Shown: positions 17,927 to 27,120 of the stretch, in pieces
Position numbering within the stretch: the stretch's first letter is position 1
Layout: each line of letters opens with the position of its first letter
Origin: Plantibacter sp. PA-3-X8
GTDB taxonomy: Bacteria; Actinomycetota; Actinomycetes; Actinomycetales; Microbacteriaceae
Reading direction: 5' to 3'
DNA length: 64,000 nucleotides
NCBI RefSeq assembly: GCF_003856975.1
Contig: NZ_CP033107.1
Span: 3,534,001 to 3,598,000 of the forward strand
Made by a program: the position numbers and the translations under genes
The notes under the pieces: generated by a model
Database searches by the model: none
Told to the model about the DNA's origin: nothing
The model's input: the letters and a program-made list of their open reading frames with translations, nothing else

Positions 17927-18924
17927 CGATCGGCGTCGGCGAGGATCTCCTCCAACGCGTCGGCGAGCGCGGTCGACGTCACCGCCGTGGCCACGATGCC
18001 CGATCCTGACGCGATCGCCTGCTCGGCGAGGCCGCCGACCGGCGTCACGACGGAGGGCACCCCGAGCGCCATCGCGTAGGCGAGCACCCCGGACTGGCTG
18101 GCCTCGGTGTACGGCAGGAGGGCGATGTCGAACCCGCCGACCACCTGCGCGATCTCCTCCTGGCCGACCCAGCGGTTCTCGAGCTCGTCGTCCTCGTGTC
18201 GGAGGAGGCCGAGGGCGTCGTCGGTCCCGGACCCGACGACCCGCAACCGGACCCGGATCCCGCGGCGGCGCAATTCGGTGATCGCTTCCACCCCCAGACC
18301 GAGCCCCTTGTACGCCGAAAGCCGACCGAAGCATCCGACGACCGGAACACCCTCCCGGTACGTCGACCGGACCACGGCACGGCCCGCGTCGACCCGGTAC
18401 GCGGCGTGGACGGTCTCGTGGACGCGGTCCGCGCGGAACTCACCACGGGACGTGAGTGCGGCGGCGACCGGGGCGGAGAACACGATCGCTCCGTCCGCCG
18501 CCCGACGCTCGGCACGACGCAGGAGGTGCTCGAGCCGCGAGAAGTCCCCGGGGTGCATCGTCGCGTCATGGACGCAGAGCAGACTCCGACGACCGCCGAA
18601 GCGGAACACGGGCGCGACCGCCCCCTGCCAGAGCTGCTCCATGGCGATGACGACGACGTCGATGCGATGCCGCCGGAGGAACCGGTCGAGCCGGAACGCC
18701 GCCCCGAGCAGACGCGGGAGACCGAGCACCGCGCCGCGCTTGTCGCGATACGTGCGGATCGTGAAGGACGGCACACCGAGTGCCACGAACCGGTCGGCCA
18801 CCTCGGCGTCGAGGGAATAAGACACGACGACATCGCAGCCGTCCTCCTGCAGCGCCTGAGCCAGTTCCTGGGCGAAGAGCGGGCCCGCACCGGTGCGGCC
18901 CCACTGCACGACAGCGACCCGCAT
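17812..18924 (-). CDS. GT4 family glycosyltransferase
   Basis: A 370-residue GT-B glycosyltransferase. The N-terminal acceptor domain begins MRVAVVQWGRTGAGPLFAQE. The donor domain carries VGCFGRLSAYKGLGLGVEAI and the EASQSGVLAYAMALGVPSVV loop, in which the usual E-x7-E acidic pair is altered to E-A-S-Q-S-G-V-L. It would act on the cytoplasmic face, extending a lipid-linked chain. The ATG shares one base with the stop codon of the upstream gene (TGATG), so it is translated by coupling. Donor sugar unknown. Its 3' end overlaps the convergent polymerase-like gene. Confidence 0.82.
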   Translation of the reverse strand: MRVAVVQWGRTGAGPLFAQELAQALQEDGCDVVVSYSLDAEVADRFVALGVPSFTIRTYRDKRGAVLGLPRLLGAAFRLDRFLRRHRIDVVVIAMEQLWQGAVAPVFRFGGRRSLLCVHDATMHPGDFSRLEHLLRRAERRAADGAIVFSAPVAAALTSRGEFRADRVHETVHAAYRVDAGRAVVRSTYREGVPVVGCFGRLSAYKGLGLGVEAITELRRRGIRVRLRVVGSGTDDALGLLRHEDDELENRWVGQEEIAQVVGGFDIALLPYTEASQSGVLAYAMALGVPSVVTPVGGLAEQAIASGSGIVATAVTSTALADALEEILADADRYQALSAAGVLAAAGPFSWARVAADVRVAAASVVSTGR

Positions 18925-19988
18925 CAGGCCACCTGCGGTATCCGGTACGCCTCGGCGAGGGCCGCGCGTTGGCGGGCCGGGGTGTGATCCTTGAGGCGTT
19001 CCGACCAGCGGGAGACGTTCCGCTCAGCCCAGGCGGCGAACGCCTGTGGTCCGGCCAGCCGACTGGCGACCATCGCCTCGAGCCCGCCCTCGAGGGTGAG
19101 GGCGTCCGGGACCACTCCGAACGCGGCGATCGGCCGGACGAGCGTCGGCACGCCGGCCTGCACGGCTTCCAGAACGGCGAGGGGAAAGCCCTCCCACGCA
19201 GCGGTGTGGAGGTAGACGTCGCTCTGGACGAGGCGCGAGCCCACCTCGGCGTGCGGGATCCATCCGGTGACGTCGACGCCAGCCCTCTCCAGCCGGGTGA
19301 CGTCCTCGACGCGGCCGCCGCCCATCCACACGGGAGCCACCTCGACCCCGCTCGCCCGGATCGACGCGATGGCTTCGGCGAACCGCATCGGATCCTTCTG
19401 GGGAGCAATGCGTCCGAGACTCGCGACCCGCAGCGGCCGGTGCTGACCCGGGTCGTCTCGGCGGTCATCGGGCAGCGGAACCGCGACCACGTTCGGCACG
19501 TGGACGACGCGCGGCCGGAGGGGCCCGCGACGTTCCGCGGCTTCGGCCTCGCCCTCGGAACAAGCAGCGATGGTCTCGACGTTGAACGAGAGCAGCCACT
19601 CGACGGCCCGGAACAAGCGGCGGCTCCAGACGGAGAGGTCGGTGCGCTCGAACGCGTAACAGTGCGGGGTGTAGACGATGCGGGTCCGCGGCGAGCTGCG
19701 TAGGGCGACCCGCGCGTACGCACCGGCGAAGCTCGAGTGGGCGTGCACGATGTCGGCCCCGGTACGACGGCGCACCCGCCGGATCGCTCGCACGGCAGCG
19801 AGCGGCCGCCGCGCGAGCGCGGTCACGGAGGCGAAGCAGTCGGACAGTGTCTCGTCGAGCGGGGCGCCGTCCGGGATCTGCGCGAGCAGGTGATGTTCTA
19901 CACCCGGCGGCGAATTCCGCACGTAGGCCTCGATCGCCACGGGGATCCCACCCGCGTAGCAGTCGGTGACATGGAGCACGGTCGTCAT
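18924..19988 (-). CDS. GT4 family glycosyltransferase
   Basis: A 354-residue GT-B enzyme: N-terminal TVLHVTDCYAGGIPVAIEAY, with ADIVHAHSSFAGAYARVAL in the acceptor domain. The donor domain has LRVASLGRIAPQKDPMRFAE and the canonical TAAWEGFPLAVLEAVQAGVP (E-x7-E) loop. The ATG at 19988 is chosen because the protein then starts at the family's usual beta strand; 20 extra codons upstream look non-coding. It is the first gene of a two-gene minus-strand operon and diverges from a GT2 gene across an AT-rich dyad at 20039-20058. The substrate is unknown. Confidence 0.83.
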   Translation of the reverse strand: MTTVLHVTDCYAGGIPVAIEAYVRNSPPGVEHHLLAQIPDGAPLDETLSDCFASVTALARRPLAAVRAIRRVRRRTGADIVHAHSSFAGAYARVALRSSPRTRIVYTPHCYAFERTDLSVWSRRLFRAVEWLLSFNVETIAACSEGEAEAAERRGPLRPRVVHVPNVVAVPLPDDRRDDPGQHRPLRVASLGRIAPQKDPMRFAEAIASIRASGVEVAPVWMGGGRVEDVTRLERAGVDVTGWIPHAEVGSRLVQSDVYLHTAAWEGFPLAVLEAVQAGVPTLVRPIAAFGVVPDALTLEGGLEAMVASRLAGPQAFAAWAERNVSRWSERLKDHTPARQRAALAEAYRIPQVA

Positions 19989-20038
19989 GTCTGCCGCCCG
20001 TCGAACGGGAGGAGCGGGTGGACGACGATGATCAGGCT

Positions 20039-20058
20039 CATATCTCATATGTTGTATG
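20039..20058. promoter_or_regulatory. AT-rich 20-bp dyad between divergent glycosyltransferase genes
   Basis: CATATCTCATATGTTGTATG is an imperfect palindrome centred on CATATG, with 14 of 20 positions symmetric. It lies in the intergenic region of two divergent genes, in DNA otherwise about 70% GC. It could be a regulator binding site or overlapping promoters. Confidence 0.4.
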
Positions 20059-20108
20059 TTAGACGACGGTAAAGTTGGTCACCTCGCCCATGACAGATCC
20101 GGAGGCCC

Positions 20109-20954
20109 GTGTACTCGATCGTCATTCCCTGCCGAAACGGCTCGAAGACCCTCGCCACGCAACTCGAAGCCCTGCTCGCCCAAGGCTCGTCCGTCGACAT
20201 CGAGATCATCGTCGCCGACAACGGCTCTGTCGACGGCACCGCAGCACTCGTCCGCCGGTTCAGTGAGAGGGACGGGCGCGTTCGCCTCGTCGACGCGAGC
20301 GGCAGGCCGGGTATCAACCACGCTCGCAACACCGGCATCCGGGCATCACGGGGTTCAGCGGTGCTCCTCTGCGATGCCGACGACGTCGTCCGGGCCGGCT
20401 GGATCGAAGCTCACCGGCGCGCGCTCGAAGCCGGTGCGGATTGCGTCGGCGGCGCGCTCGAGCGGACCTTCCCGGACGGCACACCTGCGGGAAGACAGGA
20501 GGCCGTCAGCACCGTGCACGGCTTCCATCCATGGCCGCCGGGAGCGAACTGTGGGTTTCAACGACGGGTGTTCGACCGGCTCGGTGGATTCGACGAGACC
20601 CTGCTCGGCGGCGGCGACGAGACGGACTTCTTCTGGCGGGCGGCGGCGGCTGGTCACCCGACCACCGCGGTCCCTGAGGCCGTGGTCGAGTACCGCCTTC
20701 GCGGTGACCTTCGAGCCGTGGCTCGGCAGTACTTCGGCTACGGCCGGGGAACGGTGCGGTTGTTCCGACGACACCGCGGGCTGGGCATGCCGAGGTCCTT
20801 CGGCTGGGAGCTCCCCATCGTCCTCGTCGTCGGAGCGCTCCAGGTCATCAGCCCGAGCCGCGACGGCACGCGCCGTCGACGTGGTGTCGAGCGGCTCTCG
20901 TCGAGGGCAGGGCGCGCATTCGAGAGCCTGCAATCGAGGACGTGGTACCTGTGA
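20109..20954 (+). CDS. GT2 family glycosyltransferase
   Basis: A 281-residue GT-A enzyme: MYSIVIPCRNGSKTLATQLE, VADNGSVDGTAALVRRF, and the DxD equivalent LLCDADDVV. It has a later GGGDETDFFWRAAAAGH catalytic-base region and a short C-terminal hydrophobic segment (ELPIVLVVGALQVI) that may sit at the membrane. It starts with GTG, with GGAGG only 3 bases upstream, which is closer than usual. It is followed after 102 bases by a flippase gene, so the pair probably forms one operon. Donor and acceptor are unknown. Confidence 0.85.
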   Translation: MYSIVIPCRNGSKTLATQLEALLAQGSSVDIEIIVADNGSVDGTAALVRRFSERDGRVRLVDASGRPGINHARNTGIRASRGSAVLLCDADDVVRAGWIEAHRRALEAGADCVGGALERTFPDGTPAGRQEAVSTVHGFHPWPPGANCGFQRRVFDRLGGFDETLLGGGDETDFFWRAAAAGHPTTAVPEAVVEYRLRGDLRAVARQYFGYGRGTVRLFRRHRGLGMPRSFGWELPIVLVVGALQVISPSRDGTRRRRGVERLSSRAGRAFESLQSRTWYL

Positions 20955-21056
20955 TCACGACGATCGTGGCATCCGACGACGACGAGGGTCCCGCCGACGC
21001 CACGACAACGCTCACCGACCGAGACGCGGATCGACCACCGTGCGGGTGAGCGGACG

Positions 21057-22337
21057 ATGATCCACCTCGCTTGGGCGATCGTCGAGCGGATCCTTCCCCG
21101 GGTGGCGTCGGCTCTCGTCATGCTCGTCCTGGCCGCCCGGCTCACGCCGTCCCTCGTCGGCATGTACGCGTGGATGGTCCTCGCACTCACGCTCGTCCAG
21201 ACCGTCGGCGACACGGCCGCCCGGCAGACCGCCGTCGTCCACGGAGGCACCGAGGCCGGGGACCGGTTCGTCCTCCGGTTCCGGGTCTGGTCCGCGCTGA
21301 TCGGAGGCGCCACGCTCGCCGTGACCGTCGGAGCCCTGCTCCTGACCCATCACGCGGAGGACCGATGGCAGGCGATCGCCCTCGCGCCGTTCGTCCTCGT
21401 CCCGGCGGCTTCGGCCGTGGGCATCGACGCCCTGGTCCGCCTGCAGCGAGCCCGGAGGTGGAAGGAGATCGCATCGCATCAGGCGTGGTCGTCGACAGCC
21501 TCCCTGCTCTGCAGCGTGCCGACCCTCCTGGCGACGGAATCGCTGCTCGCCAGCGCCCTGCAGGCGATGCTCGCGGAGGCGGGGTTCGCCCTGCTCAACC
21601 GGCGACGTGCTGCGCGGCTCCCCCGCGCGTCCACCACCGATGCGCGTTCCCGCGAACCGACCGTGAACGTCCTCGGCGACTACGTGCACACGGCGCTGTT
21701 CTCGCTCCTCGGTTGGGGACAGGGGCAGACCGATCGCCTCTCGATCGGGGCTCTCGCCGGCGGGGCACGCCTCGGCCAGTACGCGTTCGCCATGTCGCTG
21801 TCACGGAGCATCGGCGATGCGGCGGCGCTGGCCACGATCAACGTCCTCCGGCCGGTCCTCGCCGAAGCGGCACGCGACGGCCGGGGGTCCGAGATCGTCG
21901 CGGTCACGGAGGATTCGCTCCGACGATCGCTGGCCCTGGCGGTCGTGGCCGCCGTGGCGACGAGCATCGGGGCTGAGCTGGTCGTAGACCCCGTCCTCGC
22001 AGACGACTGGGACCCCGCCCTCGCACTCGTCCCCGTCCTCGCCCTGTCGGTCGCTCCCTCGGTCGTCGCCTGGTCGGTCACGGCGGTCCTCCAGGCCGAG
22101 AGCCGGATGCGTTGGGCGAGTCCGATCAAAGCGGTCGGCGTGCTGCTGTCCCTCCCGGTCGGCATCGTCGCCCTCCACGACCTGCAGCTCGCGGCCTGGC
22201 TCGTGAACGCCCGGGAACTCGTCGTGATGGCGCTGCTCCTCCTCGCCGCGCGCCACCGAGCCCCGTGGCGGGGCGGCCTCCTCGCCCTCGGCGTCGTCGT
22301 GGTCGGCGCGGCCGTCTGGCAGGTGACGCGAGGCTAG
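21057..22337 (+). CDS. Oligosaccharide flippase family protein (Wzx-like)
   Basis: A 426-residue protein of about 12 hydrophobic helices beginning WAIVERILPRVASALVMLVL, typical of the polysaccharide transport (PST/MATE-like) family. The cytoplasmic loops carry YVHTALFSLLGWGQGQTDRL and AFAMSLSRSIGDAAAL. It would flip undecaprenyl-linked repeat units across the membrane. The stop codon overlaps the stop of the convergent GT2 gene by 4 bases. A second flippase lies at 34533-35828, so two repeat-unit types may be exported. Confidence 0.85.
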   Translation: MIHLAWAIVERILPRVASALVMLVLAARLTPSLVGMYAWMVLALTLVQTVGDTAARQTAVVHGGTEAGDRFVLRFRVWSALIGGATLAVTVGALLLTHHAEDRWQAIALAPFVLVPAASAVGIDALVRLQRARRWKEIASHQAWSSTASLLCSVPTLLATESLLASALQAMLAEAGFALLNRRRAARLPRASTTDARSREPTVNVLGDYVHTALFSLLGWGQGQTDRLSIGALAGGARLGQYAFAMSLSRSIGDAAALATINVLRPVLAEAARDGRGSEIVAVTEDSLRRSLALAVVAAVATSIGAELVVDPVLADDWDPALALVPVLALSVAPSVVAWSVTAVLQAESRMRWASPIKAVGVLLSLPVGIVALHDLQLAAWLVNARELVVMALLLLAARHRAPWRGGLLALGVVVVGAAVWQVTRG

Positions 22338-23323
22338 GCCGGCTGCAGCAGATCCCTGACGATGTCCAGCGCCCCCTGGCTCGCATACCGCTGGTACTCG
22401 CCGCGGGGAGCACGCAGCATGACGGGTAGGATCCGTCGCCACCGGGCCGGAGCGAGATCGGCCCGGAACCGCTCGAAGGCCGCTTTGGCGACGACGGACG
22501 AGGGATCGGCGCGCGGCGCGGGCTCACGGGCATCGTCGAGCCAGGAAGCGAGACCGGCGACGCGATCTGCGATGTCGCGGTTGCGCTGGCGCCCCGGCTG
22601 CATCAGTCTCGAGATCTTGTACGCCAGCGTCGGCTCGACGATCCCGATCTGGTTCGCGCCGTGCTGCCGGTAGTCGACGAGCGGTTCGTCCAGGAACTCG
22701 ATCGGTCCTCGTGCTGCGGCCACGATCGCCAACCACTCGTCGTGCACCCACGGAGCGGGGAACGGCGCTGCCGCGTCGAAGACCGCACGTCGGAACATCG
22801 CGGTCGCGCCAGTGACGAGGTTGCGTCGCAAGAGCACGCCGAACGCGTCGCCCGCGCGGATACGGTCGCGCTCGACCGGCCCGATCGACAGCGAGGCGAA
22901 CAGGGTGGTGCCGAGCGGGGTACCGTCGGCTCCGACGAGCCTGGCGTCCGAGCACACCAGTTGGAGCTCCGGACGCGCGTCGAAGGCGGCAAGGGCACGC
23001 TCGACGCGGTCGGGCCGCCATACGTCGTCCTGATCGGACAGGACGACCAGTTCCCCGACGGTCGCACGGATGGCGCTCTCGAAGTTGCGCGTCACGCCGA
23101 GCGCGGTCGGGTTCCGCAGGAAGCGGACCGGGACCGGCGACGCCTCGGCGAACCGCTCGACGATGGCGGACGTACCGTCGGTCGACCCGTCGTCGCTGAT
23201 CACGATCTCGCCGGGCAGCACCGTCTGCCGCGCGACACTCTCCAGCTGCTCGGCGAGGTACTCCCCACCGTTGTAGGTGCAGAGGGCGACGGACACGCGT
23301 TCGTCGACTGATGCTGCTGGCAT
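22334..23323 (-). CDS. GT2 family glycosyltransferase, rhamnosyltransferase-like
   Basis: A 329-residue GT-A enzyme with VSVALCTYNGGEYLAEQLES, VISDDGSTDGTSAIVERF and VLSDQDDVWRPDRVERAL. The SDQDDVW form of the metal-binding segment is common in rhamnosyltransferases that use dTDP-rhamnose, and rml genes stand at the right end of this window. The ATG at 23323 has GAGGAG 7 bases upstream. The C-terminal 80 residues are helical and Arg-rich. Acceptor unknown. Confidence 0.85.
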   Translation of the reverse strand: MPAASVDERVSVALCTYNGGEYLAEQLESVARQTVLPGEIVISDDGSTDGTSAIVERFAEASPVPVRFLRNPTALGVTRNFESAIRATVGELVVLSDQDDVWRPDRVERALAAFDARPELQLVCSDARLVGADGTPLGTTLFASLSIGPVERDRIRAGDAFGVLLRRNLVTGATAMFRRAVFDAAAPFPAPWVHDEWLAIVAAARGPIEFLDEPLVDYRQHGANQIGIVEPTLAYKISRLMQPGRQRNRDIADRVAGLASWLDDAREPAPRADPSSVVAKAAFERFRADLAPARWRRILPVMLRAPRGEYQRYASQGALDIVRDLLQPA

Positions 23324-23382
23324 GGATCCGCTCCTCACCGCTCACCGGACCACCCGACAGCCTATCCCGGCCGCCCCACTGG

Positions 23383-23388
23383 TATCCT
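23383..23388 (+). promoter_or_regulatory. -10 hexamer of leaderless GT4 gene
   Basis: TATCCT ends 8 bases before the ATG at 23397. There is no purine-rich ribosome-binding site. Confidence 0.5.
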
Positions 23389-23396
23389 CGTGCCTT

Positions 23397-24491
23397 ATGC
23401 CCCGCGTAGCCGTCGACCTCCTCTCGTACACCGGCACGAAGGGCGGTATGGAGACCTACGCCCGCGAGCTGTACCGCGAGATCGGCCGGCAGGGCAGCGA
23501 GTTCGAGTTCGTGGGGCTCGCCAGCCGAGAGGGCTACCAGCTCGACCGCTCCTGGTTCCCCGGCGAGATGGTGGACACGGGGATCAGCGGGGAGAACCGG
23601 TTCATCTGGGCCTACGGCGAGCTGTTCCAGGTGGCCCGCCAGGCGAAGCGACACGGGGCGGACCTCATCCACTCCCCCGCCACGCTCGGGCCGGCGCGAT
23701 CGTCGATGCCGTCCGTCGTGACCATGCACGACATGCTGTACTGGAGCAATCCGGAGCTCATGACGACGCCGCTGTACACCGCTCCCGTGAAGCTCATGGA
23801 GCGCCTCACCTCCAGGAACGCCACCAGGGTCCTCACCATCAGCGAGGTCTCACGTGCCGAGATCGAGAAGTACCTGCACGTCCCGCGGGCCCGGATCGAC
23901 CTCGTGCCCCTGGCCGGCACCATGCCGACGATCGACGGCGACCGCGACCCGGATCAGGAGCATCCGTTCGTCCTCGCGACCGGGAACCGCCGCCCACACA
24001 AGAACTGGGCGAGCCTCATCCGCGCCCTGCCGTTGCTCCTCGAGCACGAACGGCCGCGGCTCGTGATCACGGGCAGTCACGGCGACGATCCCCTGCGGGC
24101 GGTCGTCGAGGAGACCGGCATGCAGGACTGGGTCGAACTCAAAGGTTGGCTCACGAGCGAGGAACTGGGTGAGCTCTACCGACGAGCGACCATCATGGCG
24201 ATGCCCTCGTTCGTCGACGGGTTCAGCCTCCCGGCGCTCGAATCCATGATGGTCGGCCTCCCCGTCATGATGAGCGACATCCCCGTCTACCACGAGGTGT
24301 GCGGCGACGCGGCCCTGTACCTGGACCCCACGTCACTCGACAGCATCGCGTCGGTCATGCGCACCGCCGTGACCCGGCCCGATGAGATGAGACGACTGGC
24401 CGCGGCCGGTCTCGAACAGGCGGAGCGGTTCTCCTGGGAGCGCACGGCGACCCAGACGCTCGAGACGTTCCGGCGGGCACTGACCGTCTAG
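23397..24491 (+). CDS. GT4 family glycosyltransferase (mannosyltransferase-like)
   Basis: A 364-residue GT-B enzyme: PRVAVDLLSYTGTKGGMETY at the N-terminus, HSPATLGPARSSMPSVVTMH, then FVLATGNRRPHKNWASLIRA and MPSFVDGFSLPALESMMVGL in the donor domain. The pattern matches GT4 enzymes using GDP-mannose or similar donors (VLATGNRRPHKN type). The ATG at 23397 follows a TATCCT hexamer at 8 bases, pointing to a leaderless mRNA. An in-frame extension of 40 codons overlaps the divergent GT2 gene and is unlikely. It ends in front of a strong hairpin. Confidence 0.85.
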   Translation: MPRVAVDLLSYTGTKGGMETYARELYREIGRQGSEFEFVGLASREGYQLDRSWFPGEMVDTGISGENRFIWAYGELFQVARQAKRHGADLIHSPATLGPARSSMPSVVTMHDMLYWSNPELMTTPLYTAPVKLMERLTSRNATRVLTISEVSRAEIEKYLHVPRARIDLVPLAGTMPTIDGDRDPDQEHPFVLATGNRRPHKNWASLIRALPLLLEHERPRLVITGSHGDDPLRAVVEETGMQDWVELKGWLTSEELGELYRRATIMAMPSFVDGFSLPALESMMVGLPVMMSDIPVYHEVCGDAALYLDPTSLDSIASVMRTAVTRPDEMRRLAAAGLEQAERFSWERTATQTLETFRRALTV

Positions 24492-24540
24492 CGCGGCGCC
24501 GTCCCCGGTCCCAGCGGCCAGGAACCGAGCCCGGAGCCGA

Positions 24541-24593
24541 CCGTCGTCGACTGACCCGCTCGACGGTCGGTCGAGCGGGTCAGTGGACGACGG
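24541..24593. terminator. Bidirectional hairpin terminator between convergent genes
   Basis: The left arm (24541-24564) and right arm (24570-24593) pair over 23 of 24 positions (one G-G mismatch at 24549/24585) around a 5-base loop. It lies between the GT4 gene ending at 24491 and the GH65 gene whose stop is at 24601. There is no U-tract, as is common in high-GC actinobacteria. Confidence 0.7.
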
Positions 24594-24600
24594 GAGTCGC

Positions 24601-27120
24601 CTACTCCGACTGCGGCTGGATGATCGGGATCGACTCGGTGTCCGCCGGCCCGAGCGCGATGGTCGGCATCGACACGGTGATGAGCGAGCCGTCGGCACGG
24701 CGGCTGCCCTCGATGTCGCTCGCGCTCGGCTCGCCGACGAGGTGCGGACCCTGGTTGTCGAGCGGAACGGTGACCGTCGTGCCGGCTTCGACGAGGACGT
24801 TGCCGCCGCCGACGACGAACGAGGCGGAATCGCCCTCCTCGACGGTGAACCGCATCTCGGTGCGCCGGACGGAGATGCGCACCCGCGTGCCCTTGACGGT
24901 GAGCCGGAAGGTGATGCCCTGCCAGTCGACCGGCAGTCGCGGCGAGAAGGAGATCACGCCGCCGTGGTCGCGCATCCCGGCGAAGCCGAGCACGAGCGCG
25001 CTCCACACCCCACCGGTGGAGGCGACGTGCACACCGTCCGGGGTGTTGCGGTGCAGGTTGGCGAGGTCGACGAACAGCGCCGACCAGAAGTACTTGAGCG
25101 CGAGCCGCTGGTACCCGACCTCGGCGGCGATGATCGACTGCACGACCGCCGACAGGGTCGAGTCGCCCGTCGTCAGCGGGTCGTAGTAGTCGAAGTCGGC
25201 GAGCTTCTCCTCGTCGGTGAAGTGGTCGCCCTGCAGGAGCAGCGCGAGCACGACGTCCGCCTGCTTGAGCACCTGGAACCGGTAGATGACGAGCGGGTGG
25301 AAGTGCAGGAGCAGCGGGAGGTGCTCGGGAGGGGTGTGGTCGAGGTCCCACAGCTCCTTCTCGAGGAACTGGGCGTCCTGCGGGTGGATGCCGAGCCGCT
25401 TGTCGAAGGGGATGTGCATGTGCTCGGCGGCGCGCTGCCACTCGCGGACCTCGGCGTCGTCGAGCGACAGCCGCGTGACCAGGCGTTCGAAGGAGGCCGG
25501 ATCGTCCTCGCGGAGGCGCTCCACGGCCTCGACGGCCGACAGCAGGTTGGCCCGCGCCATGACGTTCGTGTAGAGGTTGTCGTTCACGACGGTCGTGTAC
25601 TCGTCGGGCCCCGTGACCCCGTAGATGTGGAACGAGTCCTTGCCGTTCGCGCGCCAGAAACCCAGGTCGGCCCACATGCGCGCCGTCTCGACGAAGATGT
25701 CGACGGCTCCGCGGGCGAGGAAGTCCTCATCCCCCGTCGCCGCGACGTACTGCCGCAGCGCATAGGAGATGTCGGCGTCGATGTGGTACTGCGCCGTGCC
25801 GGCCGCGTAGTACGCGGACGACTCGAGCCCGTTGATCGTGCGCCACGGGAACAGGGCGCCGTGCTGGTTGAGCTCGGTCGCGCGTGAGCGGGCGGCGTCG
25901 AGCATGTTCTGACGGAACCGGAGGGCGTTCCGCGCGACGAGCGGCGCCGTGTAGCTGAGGAACGGGAGGACGTAGACCTCGGTGTCCCAGAAGTAGTGGC
26001 CGCCGTACCCGGAGCCGGACACGCCCTTCGCCGCGACACCGCCACCGTCCGTGCGTGCGGACGCCTGCGCCAGCTGGAAGAGGTTCCAGCGCGTCGCCTG
26101 CTGGATTGCCGGCTGTCCGTGGACCTCGACGTCGGAGCGCGCCCAGAAGTCCTCGAGCCACAGCTCCTGGTTGCGGATCGCCGATTCGATGCCGTTCTCC
26201 GCGGAACGGTCGAGTGTGCGGGCACAACGGTCGGCGAGTTCTTTCGGAGGGACGGCGTTGGAGGTGTGGTAGCTGATGATCTTGGTGAGCTTCGTGGGCA
26301 CGCCCGCGCGGCCGCGGATCGTGTACACGTGCTTCGCCAGGTCGGCCTCGATGTGCGTCGAGACCTCGTACTCGTTCTCGGTCTCGATCATGTGGTCGGC
26401 GCCGGCCACGATCGTCATCCCGGAGTTCGTCGTCTGGTACCCGAGCATGGCGCGCGGACCGTCGATGAGCTTGAACCGCGGCTGCAGCACCCGCTCGGTG
26501 AGGGACTCCGCCTTGCGCGGGTCGCCCATCCCCGGCTCGGGTGCGTTCGTGAGGTAGTCGTCCTGACGGTCCTGCCGGTTGATGATCTGACTGGAGAGCA
26601 CGAGCGACGCGTCCGCATCGAGCAACGTGACCTCGTAGTCGAGGACCGCGAGATGGCGGTCGGTGAAGGACACCATGCGACGGGAGCGGATGTGGACCCG
26701 CTTGCCCGAGGGCGTCCGCCATTCGAGTTCACGGCTGAGGACACCGGTTTTGAAGTCGAGGCGACGCTCGAAGCTCAGGAGGTCGGCGTCGTTGAGGATC
26801 AACGGCTCGTCGTCGACGTAGAGGCGCACGACCTTCGTGTCGGGCGCGTTGACGATCGTCTGACCGACGCGGGCGAAGCCGAACGCCTCCTCGGCGTGAC
26901 GGATCGGCCAGGTCTCGTGGAACCCGTTGATGAACGTGCCGTGGACGTGGCCGTCGCGGCCCTCCTCGACGTTGCCGCGGAAGCCGAGGTAGCCGTTGCC
27001 GAGCGCGAACAGGGTCTCGGTCGTGCCCTCGTCGTCCGCGTCGACATGGGTCTCGACGAGTGCCCAGTCGTCGAGCGGGAACCGGTGACGGTCGAGCGGG
27101 TCGCTGGTGATGTGGTTCAT
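24601..27120 (-). CDS. GH65 family disaccharide phosphorylase (maltose/trehalose phosphorylase-like)
   Basis: An 839-residue cytoplasmic protein: an N-terminal beta-sandwich domain (residues 1 to about 290), an (alpha/alpha)6 catalytic barrel, and a C-terminal beta domain. The barrel has GYGGHYFWDTE (371-381) and the general-acid Glu507 in GVTGPDEYTTVVNDN. The family cleaves an alpha-glucosyl disaccharide with phosphate, inverting to give beta-glucose-1-phosphate. Maltose, trehalose, kojibiose and nigerose phosphorylases cannot be told apart here. The ATG at 27120 overlaps the upstream beta-phosphoglucomutase stop (ATGA), matching the functional pairing: that enzyme uses the beta-glucose-1-phosphate. 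Ends in front of a hairpin at 24541-24593. Confidence 0.9.
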   Translation of the reverse strand: MNHITSDPLDRHRFPLDDWALVETHVDADDEGTTETLFALGNGYLGFRGNVEEGRDGHVHGTFINGFHETWPIRHAEEAFGFARVGQTIVNAPDTKVVRLYVDDEPLILNDADLLSFERRLDFKTGVLSRELEWRTPSGKRVHIRSRRMVSFTDRHLAVLDYEVTLLDADASLVLSSQIINRQDRQDDYLTNAPEPGMGDPRKAESLTERVLQPRFKLIDGPRAMLGYQTTNSGMTIVAGADHMIETENEYEVSTHIEADLAKHVYTIRGRAGVPTKLTKIISYHTSNAVPPKELADRCARTLDRSAENGIESAIRNQELWLEDFWARSDVEVHGQPAIQQATRWNLFQLAQASARTDGGGVAAKGVSGSGYGGHYFWDTEVYVLPFLSYTAPLVARNALRFRQNMLDAARSRATELNQHGALFPWRTINGLESSAYYAAGTAQYHIDADISYALRQYVAATGDEDFLARGAVDIFVETARMWADLGFWRANGKDSFHIYGVTGPDEYTTVVNDNLYTNVMARANLLSAVEAVERLREDDPASFERLVTRLSLDDAEVREWQRAAEHMHIPFDKRLGIHPQDAQFLEKELWDLDHTPPEHLPLLLHFHPLVIYRFQVLKQADVVLALLLQGDHFTDEEKLADFDYYDPLTTGDSTLSAVVQSIIAAEVGYQRLALKYFWSALFVDLANLHRNTPDGVHVASTGGVWSALVLGFAGMRDHGGVISFSPRLPVDWQGITFRLTVKGTRVRISVRRTEMRFTVEEGDSASFVVGGGNVLVEAGTTVTVPLDNQGPHLVGEPSASDIEGSRRADGSLITVSMPTIALGPADTESIPIIQPQSE

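Noticed and set aside
20951-21049. A 32-codon GTG-started frame overlapping the GT2 stop (GTGA) before the flippase
   Set aside because: The overlap looks like coupling, but the peptide is acidic, has no hydrophobic or family feature, and lacks other support; it is probably spacer.
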